Numbered from the stretch's first letter, positions 18,061 through 28,465 are shown. The stretch is 64,000 nt of DNA from Moritella sp. 5 (GCF_018219455.1 NZ_CP056122.1:868001-932000); one strand, 5' to 3'. Notes: generated by a model from the sequence alone, not told the origin. Program-made: numbers and translations.

Positions 18061-19485
18061 ATGTCGTCAATTAAAAAAAATAAATTACAGTTAGTGCTAA
18101 CGTGGGTGCTATTAACAAGTGTATTACTTTTCATTGTCGCGTTATTACCAGTGACAGATAAAGTCGATGACAGTAATGATATCAGCGTCAGTGCTAATTC
18201 TGTTACCGCTGAAATTACGGATGTATCGAAAGACAAAATAGCCACGTTACCATCTGAATCATCGCCACAAGCAGTATTACCTGATCCCGCTGCGACCGCG
18301 ATGCCTGCGGGGACGTTACTTACTGATGATCCTCGTTCACCACTTTACGAAGCAAGCGCTGCTAACGCGACGATTACTGAATTGGCCGTTGCAGAAATCG
18401 CTGAGGATCTTGCAAAGTCTTATCCAAAAACCATTAACTACGTGATTAAAAAGGGTGACACCTTAGGGGCTATTTTTGAGCAATTAGATTTAAGTCAAAC
18501 GAGTTTATATCAAATACTGGAAGTAGATTTAAACGTTCTGGCGTTAGATAGCATTAAACCCGGACAAACCTTAGTATTCACCGAGTTTGAAGGCGAATTA
18601 ACGCGTTTGGAATTACAAGTAAGTCTTGGTCATCAAGTCGTTTATAAGCGTTTAGGTGAGAGCGGTTTCGAGTTTGAAGAGATAAATGTTGAAGGTGAAT
18701 GGCGAGACCATAGTTACATAGGTACCGTTGAAAATAGCTTTTCTGGTTCGGCAAAGCAAGCAGGACTATCGTTATTTGAAGCACAATTCATTGCGACGTT
18801 ATTAAAAGATAAAATTAATTTTAGTCGAGATTTACGCAGCGGAGATACCTTTAAAGTCTTAGTGTCTCGTCAATATATTGGAGATAAACTCACAGGTGAA
18901 AATCGTATTGATGCGGTAAGTATTAATAATCGTAATCGTGACATTAGTGCCTATTTGTATGAAGGTAGTTATTATGACGAAGCAGGTCTGAGTATTGAAC
19001 GCGCTTTTGTGCGTCGTCCTGTTAGCAGTAAATATCGTATATCATCAAGCTTTAATCCAAGGCGTGTACACCCAGTGACAGGTTTATTACGTCCGCATAA
19101 CGGTACCGATTTTGCGACGCCAATTGGTACCCCTGTGTATGCAACGGGTGATGGTATTGTGTCGCGAGTGGTTAATCATAAGTATGCAGGACTGTATATT
19201 GAAATCTCAAATGGTCAAACATTCCGTACTCGTTTTTTACACTTAAGTAAGGCGCTGGTGAGAAAAGGTCAACGAATAAAACGTGGACAAAAAATTGCGT
19301 TATCGGGTAATAGTGGCCGTGTTACTGGACCTCATTTACATTACGAGCTACACATACGTGGCCGTGCCGTTAATGCGATGACTGCGGACATACCTATTGC
19401 GTCGGCAATTGATAAACGTCAACAAGCGGCATTTAAACTGGCGTTAAATGGCTATCATGCAGCTTGGGAGCAAGCTAAAAGCTAA
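18061..19485 (+). CDS. M23 family peptidoglycan endopeptidase (MepM-like)
   Basis: 474-residue envelope peptidase, inner-membrane anchored by the hydrophobic segment at 13-30 after a lysine-rich start. A LysM/OapA-like segment ([18 protein letters not shown], about 125-142) precedes the M23 LytM domain near 320-450. Zinc-site residues are present: His in RPHNGTDF with its Asp four residues later, and HLHYEL. With intact ligands it is likely an active DD-endopeptidase that cleaves cross-links during wall growth, as MepM does in E. coli. Its 3' end overlaps convergent arfB by 11 bp. Confidence 0.9.
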   Translation: MSSIKKNKLQLVLTWVLLTSVLLFIVALLPVTDKVDDSNDISVSANSVTAEITDVSKDKIATLPSESSPQAVLPDPAATAMPAGTLLTDDPRSPLYEASAANATITELAVAEIAEDLAKSYPKTINYVIKKGDTLGAIFEQLDLSQTSLYQILEVDLNVLALDSIKPGQTLVFTEFEGELTRLELQVSLGHQVVYKRLGESGFEFEEINVEGEWRDHSYIGTVENSFSGSAKQAGLSLFEAQFIATLLKDKINFSRDLRSGDTFKVLVSRQYIGDKLTGENRIDAVSINNRNRDISAYLYEGSYYDEAGLSIERAFVRRPVSSKYRISSSFNPRRVHPVTGLLRPHNGTDFATPIGTPVYATGDGIVSRVVNHKYAGLYIEISNGQTFRTRFLHLSKALVRKGQRIKRGQKIALSGNSGRVTGPHLHYELHIRGRAVNAMTADIPIASAIDKRQQAAFKLALNGYHAAWEQAKS

Positions 19486-19888
19486 CTTTACCGCGCATAT
19501 TTTTGGTTTTACCACGCTGAGTTTTAGTGTCCATACGTTTCTTTTTGGCATTGCGACTCGGCTTGGTAGCACGACGTGCCTTTTGGATCACGGTCGCCTG
19601 CTTAATCAATTCAACTAAACGTTCAAATGCCACCTGTTTGTTATAATCCTGACTACGTGATTCTTGCGATTTAATGATGATCACACCATCTTTGGTAATG
19701 CGATGATCACTTAACGCTAATAACCTCTCTTTATAAAATTCGGGTAGTGAAGACGCCTTAATATCAAAACGTAAATGGATCGCCGTTGATACTTTATTGA
19801 CGTTTTGACCACCGGCGCCTTGTGCGCGGATGGCTTGAATATCAATTTCTGAATCGGGAATTGATACATTGCTAGAGATGAAAACCAT
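19475..19888 (-). CDS. arfB: Alternative ribosome-rescue factor ArfB (peptidyl-tRNA hydrolase)
   Basis: Releases ribosomes stalled on mRNAs without a stop codon. 137 residues (E. coli ArfB/YaeJ 140). The GGQ catalytic motif is in [20 protein letters not shown], and the long basic C-terminal tail ([20 protein letters not shown]), which enters the empty mRNA channel, is present. The 3' end overlaps the M23 peptidase gene by 11 bp tail to tail, so neither has room for its own terminator. Confidence 0.95.
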   Translation of the reverse strand: MVFISSNVSIPDSEIDIQAIRAQGAGGQNVNKVSTAIHLRFDIKASSLPEFYKERLLALSDHRITKDGVIIIKSQESRSQDYNKQVAFERLVELIKQATVIQKARRATKPSRNAKKKRMDTKTQRGKTKNMRGKVSF

Positions 19889-20060
19889 TGATAAACCTTG
19901 GTGTTATATTACAGTACGATATTGGGCAGACAGATGCTGTGTTATTGATGAGTAACTGCTAGCGTCTGGTTTTAGATACACCTATGATACGCGAGTTTGT
20001 GGCTATTGTTAATTTTCAATTACCACACGCTATTATTTGCAACTCGGTTAGAGAATATTT

Positions 20061-20555
20061 ATGGACATCATTCGACCAGTCAAAGTGACGGATGCTCACG
20101 CGTTATCAGCGTTATTTTCGCAACTGAATAACGAAACGCCGTTTATGGCCATGGGTGAGAAAAATAGTGCGACTGAACTCAGCGAGCACCTGGCGTTATT
20201 TATCAATTCAGCAACCCAAGTACTCTATGTCATAGAACGAGATAATTATAAACTGATCGGTTTTGCGATAGGCATAACAGGTTATATTAGTGGTGATAGT
20301 CAGACCGCATCTTTGGTTATTGGTATTCAGCAAGCGAGTATCGGTTTGGGGCTCGGCAGAAAATTATTGGCACACGTAGAAGAGTGGGCACGCCTGTCTA
20401 AATTAAAACAACTAGAATTAACCGTCATGATAGCCAATGAAAACGCGATAGTATTTTATAAAAACAATGGCTTTAAGCAATTAGTATCAAAGCAGCAAGC
20501 TATGATTGACGACCTTACTGAAAATGAATTATATATGGTAAAGCCGTTAATTTAG
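20061..20555 (+). CDS. GNAT family N-acetyltransferase
   Basis: 164-residue acetyltransferase of the GNAT fold. The acetyl-CoA loop is seen as GIQQASIGLGLGRKLL (Q/R-x-x-G-x-G/A type), and the C-terminal NENAIVFYKNNGFK matches the conserved GNAT strand. The substrate cannot be told from sequence. It is followed 16 bp later by a LysE/RhtB exporter, so the two may be co-expressed; amino-acid or amine handling is a possible link but is inference. Confidence 0.85.
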   Translation: MDIIRPVKVTDAHALSALFSQLNNETPFMAMGEKNSATELSEHLALFINSATQVLYVIERDNYKLIGFAIGITGYISGDSQTASLVIGIQQASIGLGLGRKLLAHVEEWARLSKLKQLELTVMIANENAIVFYKNNGFKQLVSKQQAMIDDLTENELYMVKPLI

Positions 20556-20571
20556 ATTTAAGGAAGCGCAG

Positions 20572-21210
20572 ATGGATATTGGTTACTGGGTAATGTTTCT
20601 TACCGCATCACTGGCATTAAATATGACGCCGGGTCCGGATCTGATATTTGTACTAACTAAGACGGTTAGCCATGGTCGTAAAACGGGCGTTGTTGCCGCT
20701 GTAGGGGTTTGCTCTGGTGCTTTGGTGCACGTAGCTGCCGCAGCATTAGGTTTATCTGCGATCATCGTGTCTTCCGCTTATGCTTTTATGCTCATTAAAA
20801 TCATTGGAGTGGGTTATCTTATTTATTTGGCTTGGCAGGCATTCACTGCATCTGGTGGTATTGAATTAACAGCCACTGGCCATACTGATGGTGACTCATC
20901 ATCGCAAATGTCGCATTGGAAAATATTCAAACAAGGGGTATTAATCGATGTCCTCAACCCCAAGGCTGCGATCTTTTTCATGGCTTTTTTACCACAGTTT
21001 GTGCGTGAAGGGCATGGTTCGATCTCAACGCAATTATTGTTATTGGGTTTGATTGTGGTGATTGGTGCATTTGTGGTGGAACTCGGTTATATCTTTGTTG
21101 CCCATCGCTTAACCAAAAAAGTAAAAGGTAACCAAAGTTTTACGCTGTGGCTTAATCGGACGGTTGGCGCTGTTTTTGTGGGGCTTGGGATCAAACTCGC
21201 TGCTACATAA
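20572..21210 (+). CDS. LysE/RhtB family amino-acid exporter
   Basis: 212-residue inner membrane exporter with about six transmembrane segments. Family features are the N-terminal LNMTPGPDLIFVLTKTVSHGRKTG segment (in two parts here: MTPGPDLIFV and SHGRKTG), GVGYLIYLAWQAF, and LNPKAAIFFMAFLPQF. RhtB-type proteins export homoserine, threonine or related compounds; the substrate here is not known. AAGGA lies 8 nt before the ATG. Downstream of the acetyltransferase gene in a likely two-gene unit. Confidence 0.9.
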   Translation: MDIGYWVMFLTASLALNMTPGPDLIFVLTKTVSHGRKTGVVAAVGVCSGALVHVAAAALGLSAIIVSSAYAFMLIKIIGVGYLIYLAWQAFTASGGIELTATGHTDGDSSSQMSHWKIFKQGVLIDVLNPKAAIFFMAFLPQFVREGHGSISTQLLLLGLIVVIGAFVVELGYIFVAHRLTKKVKGNQSFTLWLNRTVGAVFVGLGIKLAAT

Positions 21211-21343
21211 TCAGGTAGTTAAAATACCCTTCTGCAAGAGTTGAGTTCGGGGGAGCGAACAGGGTAAACTAACGATTCTTTTTTTACGCTATTTTATCTA
21301 ATCGTATTAGACTGTATTAATGCAATTTCTAGGACCCTTTCCA

Positions 21344-23575
21344 TTGGCTAAACGTCCCGTAAGTGATGACACAAAAAAAACTGTCAACAAACGAAAAACA
21401 CCAGCAAAACCTGCGGCAAAAAAAACAACTAAGAAATCTACCGCTAAAAAAACCACGAAACGAAAAACGAAAAAGGCAACAAGTCGTACTTGGACTCGCA
21501 GTATTGCCATTTTCCTGTTTAAATTTAGTTTGGCTTTTTCGGCTCTTTTTGTTCTCTATGGTATGTATTTAGACAGTAAGATCCAAACGCGATTTTCTGG
21601 CCCTATCTGGAAGACCCCTGCGCAGATATACGCACGCAGTTTAGAACTAAAACCAGGGATGTTTTTACCACATGATAAATTGGTCGAGGAACTGGTTTTA
21701 CTCAATTATTTAAAAGTAGCAAAACCACGTACTGCAGGGCAATTCTCAATATCGGCGACTAAAGTCGAATTACTGCGTCGAAGTTTTACTTATCTTGATG
21801 GAACAGAACCTAATAAAGCCTTGTTTCTTACCTTTGCTGATAACCGATTAGTCAGTATCCGTGATCAAAATACCGGTAAATATCTTAATTCAGTTAATCT
21901 TGATCCTATGCTGCTTGATACACTGCAAGCACCGAACCAAGAAGATCGTATCTTGGTTGAGTTACAAGATTATCCACAATTATTAATTGATACCTTATTA
22001 TTGGTGGAAGATCGAAACTTTTACCATCATAACGGCGTATCGCCTCTTGCTATTATCCGTGCTGCGTTTGCTAATATGAATGCAGGACGAACTGTACAGG
22101 GAGGAAGTACGCTGACTCAGCAGTTAGTTAAAAACTTTTTCTTAACCCGTCAGCGCAGTTATTGGCGTAAATTCAACGAAGCGTATATGGCAATATTGAT
22201 TAACTATCGTTTAAGTAAGGATGTGGTATTAAGCGGCTACCTTAACGAGGTTTATTTAGGCCAAAACTACAGTGATGGTGTATATGGTTTTGGTTTAGCT
22301 AGCTACTTTTATTTTGGCAGACCAGTACCGGAACTGAGCATAGACCAAATGGCGTTTTTGGTTGCCGTTGTTAAAGGACCGTCGTTTTATGATCCGTGGC
22401 GCTACCCTGAACGTGCACTTGAGCGTCGTGATATGATCATTCGTTTATTATCCAAGAATGGTAAGATCAGTACCGCTGAATATCGTGCCGCGATTACTAG
22501 ACCGCTGGGTATTATTCCACGTGGGCACATGAGTACCACGAAAGCACCTGCGTTTTTATCGTTATTACGCCGTGAGTTAAAAAGCACGTTTGGTGATGCG
22601 CTTTATGATCAATCTGGGTTAAAAATATTTACCAGTTTGGACCCGCTTGCACAACGTGCGGCAGAAACAGCGATCACGACAAGTCTGCCTCGATTGGAAA
22701 AGGCACGTCATATTTCTGGATTAGAAACCGCCATGGTAGTGACCGACCGCCAATATGGTCGGGTTACCGCAATTGTTGGTGGCCGCAACACGCAATATGC
22801 CGGTTTTAACCGTGCGCTGGATGCTTCTCGTTCGATTGGTTCTGTGGTGAAACCCGCTATTTATTTAACTGCATTTGAAAAGGGTTATGACCTTAACTCA
22901 CCGCTAGAAGATAAACCGCTGCGATTAAATAACCAGTACGGTAATAACTGGCAGCCAAAAAATTATGATCGTAAATACCGTGGAGAAGTCCCGTTATACC
23001 AAGCCTTAATGCAATCGCTTAACGTACCTACGGTTAATTTAGGCATGGCTCTGGGTGTGGATAATGTGATTAAAAGTTTAAAACGTCTAGGCGTTGAGAA
23101 AGTTGATAATCACTATCCATCGATGTTATTGGGGGCATTAAATATGTCACCATTCCAAGTATCACAAATGTATCAAACGATTGCTACAGCGGGGGAATAT
23201 CATAAATTAACAAGTCTGGTTGCGGTGGTCGATGAAGACGGTGATTTAGTCTATCAGCAAAGCCTAAAAGGCCAGCGCCGTTTTGATCGTAAAGATACAG
23301 ACCTGACTATTTATAATATGACGCTGGTGGCAAAAAAAGGCACTGCTCGACGGTTAAGCTGGCAATTTCCAGGTATTAACTTTGCTGGTAAAACCGGTTC
23401 GACCGATAAGTTACGTGACAGCTGGTTTGTCGGTTTAGATAATCGTGATGTGGTCACTGTTTGGGTGGGACGTGATGATAATAAAACCTCAACCTTGACT
23501 GGCTCGAGTGGAGCGTTAACTGTATTTGGTGATTATATGAAACTACGTAGTGCAGATAGCTTAGTGGTGGATTAG
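21344..23575 (+). CDS. mrcB: Bifunctional penicillin-binding protein 1b
   Basis: Polymerises and cross-links peptidoglycan from the outer face of the inner membrane. A Lys-rich cytoplasmic tail (about 1-50) and one membrane segment (about 53-75) precede a UB2H-like domain, the GT51 transglycosylase (EDRNFYHH with the catalytic Glu, GGSTLTQQLVKN) and the transpeptidase with SIGSVVKP (SxxK), SLN (SxN) and KTGSTD (KTG). I favour the TTG at 21344, with AGGA 9 nt upstream, over an ATG at 21320 without a ribosome site. About 743 residues. Confidence 0.95.
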   Translation: MAKRPVSDDTKKTVNKRKTPAKPAAKKTTKKSTAKKTTKRKTKKATSRTWTRSIAIFLFKFSLAFSALFVLYGMYLDSKIQTRFSGPIWKTPAQIYARSLELKPGMFLPHDKLVEELVLLNYLKVAKPRTAGQFSISATKVELLRRSFTYLDGTEPNKALFLTFADNRLVSIRDQNTGKYLNSVNLDPMLLDTLQAPNQEDRILVELQDYPQLLIDTLLLVEDRNFYHHNGVSPLAIIRAAFANMNAGRTVQGGSTLTQQLVKNFFLTRQRSYWRKFNEAYMAILINYRLSKDVVLSGYLNEVYLGQNYSDGVYGFGLASYFYFGRPVPELSIDQMAFLVAVVKGPSFYDPWRYPERALERRDMIIRLLSKNGKISTAEYRAAITRPLGIIPRGHMSTTKAPAFLSLLRRELKSTFGDALYDQSGLKIFTSLDPLAQRAAETAITTSLPRLEKARHISGLETAMVVTDRQYGRVTAIVGGRNTQYAGFNRALDASRSIGSVVKPAIYLTAFEKGYDLNSPLEDKPLRLNNQYGNNWQPKNYDRKYRGEVPLYQALMQSLNVPTVNLGMALGVDNVIKSLKRLGVEKVDNHYPSMLLGALNMSPFQVSQMYQTIATAGEYHKLTSLVAVVDEDGDLVYQQSLKGQRRFDRKDTDLTIYNMTLVAKKGTARRLSWQFPGINFAGKTGSTDKLRDSWFVGLDNRDVVTVWVGRDDNKTSTLTGSSGALTVFGDYMKLRSADSLVVD

Positions 23576-23647
23576 CGTTCGGAGCCTCTAGTCTCAATGA
23601 TTTAGAGGCAATATTAGGCAGCCCAATTGCATATTCAGCAACCAAGC

Positions 23648-24073
23648 TTAAGCATTTACGACTCTATTTTGTAATACAAAAACTCTGGCGTGATCGTAAA
23701 TCAAGTTAAACATAAACGCATAGATAGTAATAAAAATAGTCACGCCTAAATCCATGACGAAGGCTTGCCACAAGCTGACGTCTAAAATATAAGCCATAAC
23801 GGGAATAGTGAAAAATAATAAACCTGCTTCAAATAAAATGACGTGAACAATACGCAACGAGAATGAGCGTTTGGCTTTGCTTCCCTTTGCAAAACGGTCA
23901 AAAGACCGATTGAATAAATAGTTCCAGACCATGGCGATGCTGGCGATAACTATCATTGTCTCTGATAATGAGTCAATATCATGATCTGTGAACAAGACTA
24001 AACCTATGATCGATAATGTGACAGCCAGTACTTCAAATAACACCGCTTGAATGACTCTTTCTATCGTTCCCAT
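23648..24073 (-). CDS. PACE family multidrug efflux protein
   Basis: 141-residue membrane protein of four transmembrane helices in two tandem bacterial transmembrane-pair repeats. The first repeat has ERVIQAVLFE with the conserved Glu14 (equivalent to the proton-linked Glu15 of AceI) and VWNYLFNRSFDR; the second has RIVHVILFEAGLLF and FNLIYDHAR. PACE proteins export chlorhexidine, acriflavine and, in AceI, short diamines. Divergent from a LysR regulator across 134 bp holding a palindromic candidate operator, the arrangement usual for aceI/aceR pairs. Confidence 0.9.
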   Translation of the reverse strand: MGTIERVIQAVLFEVLAVTLSIIGLVLFTDHDIDSLSETMIVIASIAMVWNYLFNRSFDRFAKGSKAKRSFSLRIVHVILFEAGLLFFTIPVMAYILDVSLWQAFVMDLGVTIFITIYAFMFNLIYDHARVFVLQNRVVNA

Positions 24074-24158
24074 GAATTACCTCTCTTATAAAATATTTAT
24101 TAACATATACAGAAGTGGCGATTATGACAGGATGGACGGATAAAAAAAGTTAACAGCC

Positions 24159-24173
24159 ATCACGAATAGTGAT
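24159..24173. promoter_or_regulatory. Candidate LysR-type regulator binding site
   Basis: The 15-bp inverted repeat ATCACGAATAGTGAT fits the LysR-family T-N11-A pattern (ATC-N9-GAT). It lies 35 bp before the LysR gene start and 86 bp before the divergent PACE gene, where such regulators bind to control both. Not tested. Confidence 0.55.
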
Positions 24174-24207
24174 AGCTTAAATCAAATACTTTCAGTTTTG
24201 AGTAACT

Positions 24208-25116
24208 ATGTACAGCTTTGAACAACTAAACGTTTTTGTCACAGTATGTGAACAGGGGTCTTTTTCGGCTGCGGCACGTAAACTGAAACGTGCTCAGTCA
24301 GGCGTAAGCCAAGCGATTGCTAATTTAGAAATAACAATTAATCAAGAATTGTTCAATCGTGAAAAGAATATACCTGTGTTAACTGAAAACGGAAAGGCAT
24401 TACTGCCGATTGCGAAATCAATACTGCACCAACAGAAATATTTTGACCAAAAAGTTGAGTCTTTAACGAAAGAATATGAGCATGAGCTGGTGATTGCGGT
24501 AGATGAAAGTTTAATGAATAATGAGTTGTTACAAATACTGGCTCCTCTTGCAGATCAATTTCCCATCACTAATTTCGATATAATAACGACGTCTACCTTT
24601 GATGTCGAAGAATTGGTTCAAAAAGGTAAAGCACAAGTGGGTATCGTTTATGCTGATAGTGAATTGAAGGTAGATATGGATTTTTTTCTGCTTGGTCAAG
24701 CTCGATTTTTGACGATCGCATCACCAAATCACGAATTGACAAGGCTACCTATAGTGCAAGATTCTGATTTAAAAAGGTATCGCCAATGCGTACATCGAAG
24801 TGCTAAACAAAAAGAGCTTTGGTTTAGTTACGGTATCAGCGCTATGATTTGGTATGCAAATACGCATCAAACCCTTGTAGAGCTAGTGCATAATGGTATT
24901 GGATGGGCAAATGTACCTGAGTTACTCGTAAAGAAAAATATCCAACAAGGGAAAATAGTCTCTTTACCTGTTGCGCATGAGTACAACGGTTGGCTAACAC
25001 CTATTGGATGTTTAGTCTCTCGAAGTCGTTCTTCTGGACCTGTATTAGCAAGTGTAACTGACTTATTACAGCGCTATTGTTTTGTTGATGAACATTGGGA
25101 ATTAAGGGCGTCATAG
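24208..25116 (+). CDS. LysR family transcriptional regulator (probable PACE pump regulator)
   Basis: 302 residues. The N-terminal winged helix-turn-helix spans about residues 1-60 (VTVCEQGSFSAAARKLKRAQSGVSQAIA), and the effector domain follows. The C-terminal half lacks any clue to a specific ligand. Divergent from the PACE efflux gene, with a T-N11-A palindrome between them; by analogy with AceR/AceI of Acinetobacter it probably activates the pump in response to its substrate. That role is inference from position. Confidence 0.9.
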   Translation: MYSFEQLNVFVTVCEQGSFSAAARKLKRAQSGVSQAIANLEITINQELFNREKNIPVLTENGKALLPIAKSILHQQKYFDQKVESLTKEYEHELVIAVDESLMNNELLQILAPLADQFPITNFDIITTSTFDVEELVQKGKAQVGIVYADSELKVDMDFFLLGQARFLTIASPNHELTRLPIVQDSDLKRYRQCVHRSAKQKELWFSYGISAMIWYANTHQTLVELVHNGIGWANVPELLVKKNIQQGKIVSLPVAHEYNGWLTPIGCLVSRSRSSGPVLASVTDLLQRYCFVDEHWELRAS

Positions 25117-25214
25117 ATAATAAAAAGCGAGGCCTCTTTCTATTACTATGATGAGTAAGAGAGAAAGACTTCGCCTTGTTATCTATCTGGGTTTGTCAGT
25201 CGTATTAAATCGAC

Positions 25215-25889
25215 TTAGAAGTGACCTTCAAAACCAACAAATACACCGTCAATGGTTGCATCAGCTTTCACGTCATCAACCTTAAAATCAAGTTGTTGGA
25301 TACGGTAACCAGCACGGATAGACCAATCAAGTACGTAACCCGGGTTTAATTTGAAAGCAAGACCAATTTCAGCATCGCCGTATACATCACCCGTGATACC
25401 AATCGCATTTACCATTGCAAAGGCTTTCAGTGGGAACATAGGTAAGCCAACTTCAGCGTAAGCATAACCCATAGGTAATGGACCTGAGAATGACACATCC
25501 GTCGAACCACTTTCGAAAGAACCGTCCAGTTGACGCCATGTTAGACCTGCATCTAGCGACACAATGTCATTGTCTAAGAATTCATAGTACAGAGTGAAAT
25601 CAATCGTTTTAAGGTTAATGTTTTCACCCGCTGAAGAACCTTCAACATCTACATTTGAGAAACTAACTGCAGCATTTGGAATGAGTGGAATTGGATGTTC
25701 AAATTTCACATACATACGGTAGTTGTAAGTATCTTCATAACTAGTAACTGCAGATTCATTTTTATATGTAATCGTTCCATCAACGCCTGATTGCCATACG
25801 TCAGCACCAAAATAGGTACCAAGCATATCAGCAGCTGCGCCGTTCGAAAAACCGGTAAGAAGAGTTAGTGCAAGTAGTTGTTTTTTCAT
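25215..25889 (-). CDS. Outer membrane protein, TIGR04219 family
   Basis: About 224 residues. The start is ATG 25889 (MKKQLLALTLLTGFSNGAAA, a clean signal peptide with cleavage after AAA), with GGA 7 nt upstream; the open frame to 25952 lacks support. The mature part begins DMLGTYFGADVWQSGVDG, the typical start of the TIGR04219 outer membrane family, shows barrel-like alternating strands and ends in Phe (FVGFEGHF). Function unknown. Single gene, between the lysR gene and hemL. Confidence 0.85.
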   Translation of the reverse strand: MKKQLLALTLLTGFSNGAAADMLGTYFGADVWQSGVDGTITYKNESAVTSYEDTYNYRMYVKFEHPIPLIPNAAVSFSNVDVEGSSAGENINLKTIDFTLYYEFLDNDIVSLDAGLTWRQLDGSFESGSTDVSFSGPLPMGYAYAEVGLPMFPLKAFAMVNAIGITGDVYGDAEIGLAFKLNPGYVLDWSIRAGYRIQQLDFKVDDVKADATIDGVFVGFEGHF

Positions 25890-26197
25890 AATGAGTCCAT
25901 GTTCATCTGTGTAATTTGTCGCGCAACAGTAACAGCAAGCGTCCCTAGTCAATAAGTATTAGTCAAAACCTAGTTATTTCCTAACACTATTAACTGGCAG
26001 TTAATACTTTCGGCCTGTGGGGGAAAAAGTTTAGCGCTAATATTAATCTTTACAAAGCCGTTTGCATGCAGTTGTTTTTGGAGGCTATTATACATTTTAC
26101 AGTTAAATTATCATGTTTAATGACCTATTTATGTTATTTAAACCAAAGTAGCTTAACTTGTTTTTGGCTGGTACTTTTACTCGGTAAAAAAAAGACA
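25890..26197. other. Intergenic region upstream of the TIGR04219 gene
   Basis: About 300 bp between the outer membrane gene and the hemL terminator. It must contain the outer membrane gene's promoter. I see no open frame with a ribosome site and no notable repeat. Confidence 0.5.
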
Positions 26198-26222
26198 CAA
26201 AAAAGCCCTAAAAATAGGGCTT
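26198..26222 (-). terminator. Rho-independent terminator of hemL
   Basis: On the minus strand, arms AAGCCCTA and TAGGGCTT flank a short T-rich loop and are followed by a run of T. About 50 bp after the hemL stop. Confidence 0.85.
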
Positions 26223-26272
26223 AACAAAATGATGAAAATGGTACTCTTATCATACTTTTAGGTGCGAAATTG

Positions 26273-27556
26273 TTACGCTAGTTTAGCAAAACAACGTTCA
26301 GCCGCTTCAATTGTTGTTTCAATATCGGCACTGGTATGCGCAGTTGATAAGAAACCGGCTTCAAATGCAGACGGTGCAAGGTAAACACCTTCAGCTAACA
26401 TTAAGTGGAAGAATTGCTTGAAGCGTTCAGTATCACACTTACATACAGCTTCAAAACCAGTGACTTCAGCTTGGTCGGTAAAGAAGAAACCAAACATACC
26501 GCCAACGTAGTTTACAGCCAATGCGATGTTTTGACGTGCAGCTGCCGCTTTTAGGCCTTCTGCTAATTGTTTGGTGCTTGCGCTTAATTGCGCAGCCACT
26601 TCTGGCTTATCAATTTCGGTTAATGCAGCAAGACCTGCCGCCATTGCAATTGGGTTACCCGACAATGTACCCGCTTGGTATACCGGACCCGTTGGAGCAA
26701 TATGTTGCATGATTTCAAGTTTACCGCCAAACGCGCCAACTGGCATGCCGCCGCCGATTACTTTACCTAATGTCGTTAGGTCTGGTTCTACTTGGTAGTG
26801 TGCTTGTGCACAGCCCGTTGCAACACGGAAACCTGTCATTACTTCATCAAAGATAAGCACTGCATTGTATTTATCACAAATGCTACGCAGTCCTTGTAGG
26901 AAACCTGCTTGTGGTGGAATGCAGTTCATGTTGCCCGCAACAGGTTCTACAATGATACAAGAGATGTCTTCTGGGTATTCAGAGAATAGCGATTCAACCG
27001 ATGCTAAATCATTGAACGTTGCTGTCAGTGTATGCTTAGCAAAATCAGCTGGAATACCTGGTGAGCTTGGTTGACCTAAGGTTAATGCGCCAGAACCTGC
27101 TTTAACCAGTAGTGAGTCAGCATGGCCGTGGTAGCAACCTTCAAATTTTAAGATCTTGTCACGATTTGTGTAACCACGCGCTAGGCGGATTGCACTCATT
27201 GTTGCTTCTGTACCTGAACTAACCATGCGTATTTGTGCCATAGAAGGCACCATCGCTTGTACTTTCTGTGCCATGATCACTTCGATTTCGGTTGGTGCAC
27301 CAAAACTTAATCCGTTTTCAACCGCCGCTAATACAGCAGATTTGATTGCTGGATGGTTATGACCCAAAATCATCGGCCCCCACGAACCAACATAATCAAT
27401 ATAGGCATTGCCGTCTACATCATAGATACGCGCGCCTTCGGCACGTTGAATAAAGAGTGGGCTACCACCAACGCCATTGAATGCGCGCACTGGTGAGTTA
27501 ACACCACCAGGAATAATAGCTTGAGCTTGCGTGAAAAGTTGGCTTGATTTAGACAT
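26273..27556 (-). CDS. hemL: Glutamate-1-semialdehyde 2,1-aminomutase
   Basis: PLP enzyme that makes 5-aminolevulinate, the first dedicated haem precursor, in the C5 pathway. 427 residues from ATG 27556 (MSKSSQLF), with AGGA 6 nt upstream; an in-frame TTG two codons earlier is not needed. Seen: [44 protein letters not shown] and the PLP lysine in [16 protein letters not shown] near residue 265. In E. coli hemL is next to clcA and erpA; here erpA is close but the ClC gene is 24 kb away. Confidence 0.97.
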   Translation of the reverse strand: MSKSSQLFTQAQAIIPGGVNSPVRAFNGVGGSPLFIQRAEGARIYDVDGNAYIDYVGSWGPMILGHNHPAIKSAVLAAVENGLSFGAPTEIEVIMAQKVQAMVPSMAQIRMVSSGTEATMSAIRLARGYTNRDKILKFEGCYHGHADSLLVKAGSGALTLGQPSSPGIPADFAKHTLTATFNDLASVESLFSEYPEDISCIIVEPVAGNMNCIPPQAGFLQGLRSICDKYNAVLIFDEVMTGFRVATGCAQAHYQVEPDLTTLGKVIGGGMPVGAFGGKLEIMQHIAPTGPVYQAGTLSGNPIAMAAGLAALTEIDKPEVAAQLSASTKQLAEGLKAAAARQNIALAVNYVGGMFGFFFTDQAEVTGFEAVCKCDTERFKQFFHLMLAEGVYLAPSAFEAGFLSTAHTSADIETTIEAAERCFAKLA

Positions 27557-27588
27557 TTGCAATCCTTTTTATCTACAGTCAGAGACAA

Positions 27589-27619
27589 TATAGTAAGAAA
27601 TAGTAAGAAAAATAGTAGA
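27589..27619. repeat. Short tandem repeat upstream of hemL
   Basis: Two copies of the 10-mer ATAGTAAGAA followed by a shortened copy (AATAGTAGAA), within the hemL leader region. Possibly incidental in AT-rich DNA. Confidence 0.4.
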
Positions 27620-27769
27620 AATATTTTAGGCCGTTATTATACCTGTTCAGGGGGTTAAACGTAGCTTTTTTACATTTTTAGCGACTTGCACTTAAGTTGC
27701 CTTTGTTTTCGTCAGTATAATCGTTAAAATAGCGTTTTATTTTTATGCTTTATCACGAAAAAGGCTGAC

Positions 27770-28465
27770 ATGTTTAAGATTATTAAACCACGTTACATCG
27801 TATTATTAGCGCTCGCTATATTATTAGGTTATGGCTTTTCTTATTTAAAAGGCATGGAGTCAGCAGCAAACATAATCATGAAAGATGATGAAATTTTACG
27901 GCTCAGTAGTGACTTAGCGGAAACGAGTAAGATCAAAGCACAAGTTGAAGTTGAACTACAGACCTCGCAAATATTAGTGGACCAACTAACCGAGCAGCAA
28001 CGTATTCTATTTAATGAAAATGCTGAGTTAAAGCGTGAGTTAGTTTTTTATCGACGAATCATGGCGCCGGAAGACGTCATTAATGGCGTGAAATTAGAAA
28101 GCCTGACATTTATTCCCGAAGTCAGCGAGGATTATTACTTTATGCAACTTGTATTAATGCAGGTACAAAAGAAAAAGCGCCACATTAAAGCCTCTGCTGA
28201 TTTATTTTTTTACGGTAGCCTAGATGGAGAACCAGTGGAGTACCGTTGGAATGAATTAGTGGATAAAAAACAACAAAAATTAAGTTTCTCATTTCGTTAT
28301 TTCCAAGTGGTGGAAGGATCAATTAAGTTTCCGTTGGGGTTTGTACCCGAGCGCGTTGCATTTGTGGGGAAGGTAAAGGGGAATCGTTGGAATTCTGGCG
28401 TTAACTTAAAACAAAGTTTTGATTGGAGTGCAGTATTACAAACCAGTGACTCTATCTCTGGGTAA
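27770..28465 (+). CDS. DUF6776-like membrane-anchored protein
   Basis: 231 residues. One N-terminal membrane segment (about 9-25), then a coiled coil (about 38-100, with heptad-like Leu, Glu and Gln: LSSDLAETSKIKAQVEVEL), then a beta-rich domain facing the periplasm. The layout and the segment ending in FYRRIMAPED resemble the DUF6776 family of gammaproteobacteria. Function unknown; topology suggests an envelope structural or scaffold role. It lies 109 bp before erpA on the same strand and is divergent from hemL. Confidence 0.7.
   Translation: MFKIIKPRYIVLLALAILLGYGFSYLKGMESAANIIMKDDEILRLSSDLAETSKIKAQVEVELQTSQILVDQLTEQQRILFNENAELKRELVFYRRIMAPEDVINGVKLESLTFIPEVSEDYYFMQLVLMQVQKKKRHIKASADLFFYGSLDGEPVEYRWNELVDKKQQKLSFSFRYFQVVEGSIKFPLGFVPERVAFVGKVKGNRWNSGVNLKQSFDWSAVLQTSDSISG

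Noticed and set aside
23584-23609. GCCTCTA/TAGAGGC hairpin after mrcB
   Set aside because: Seven-bp arms without a T run; could be chance, so not listed as a terminator.
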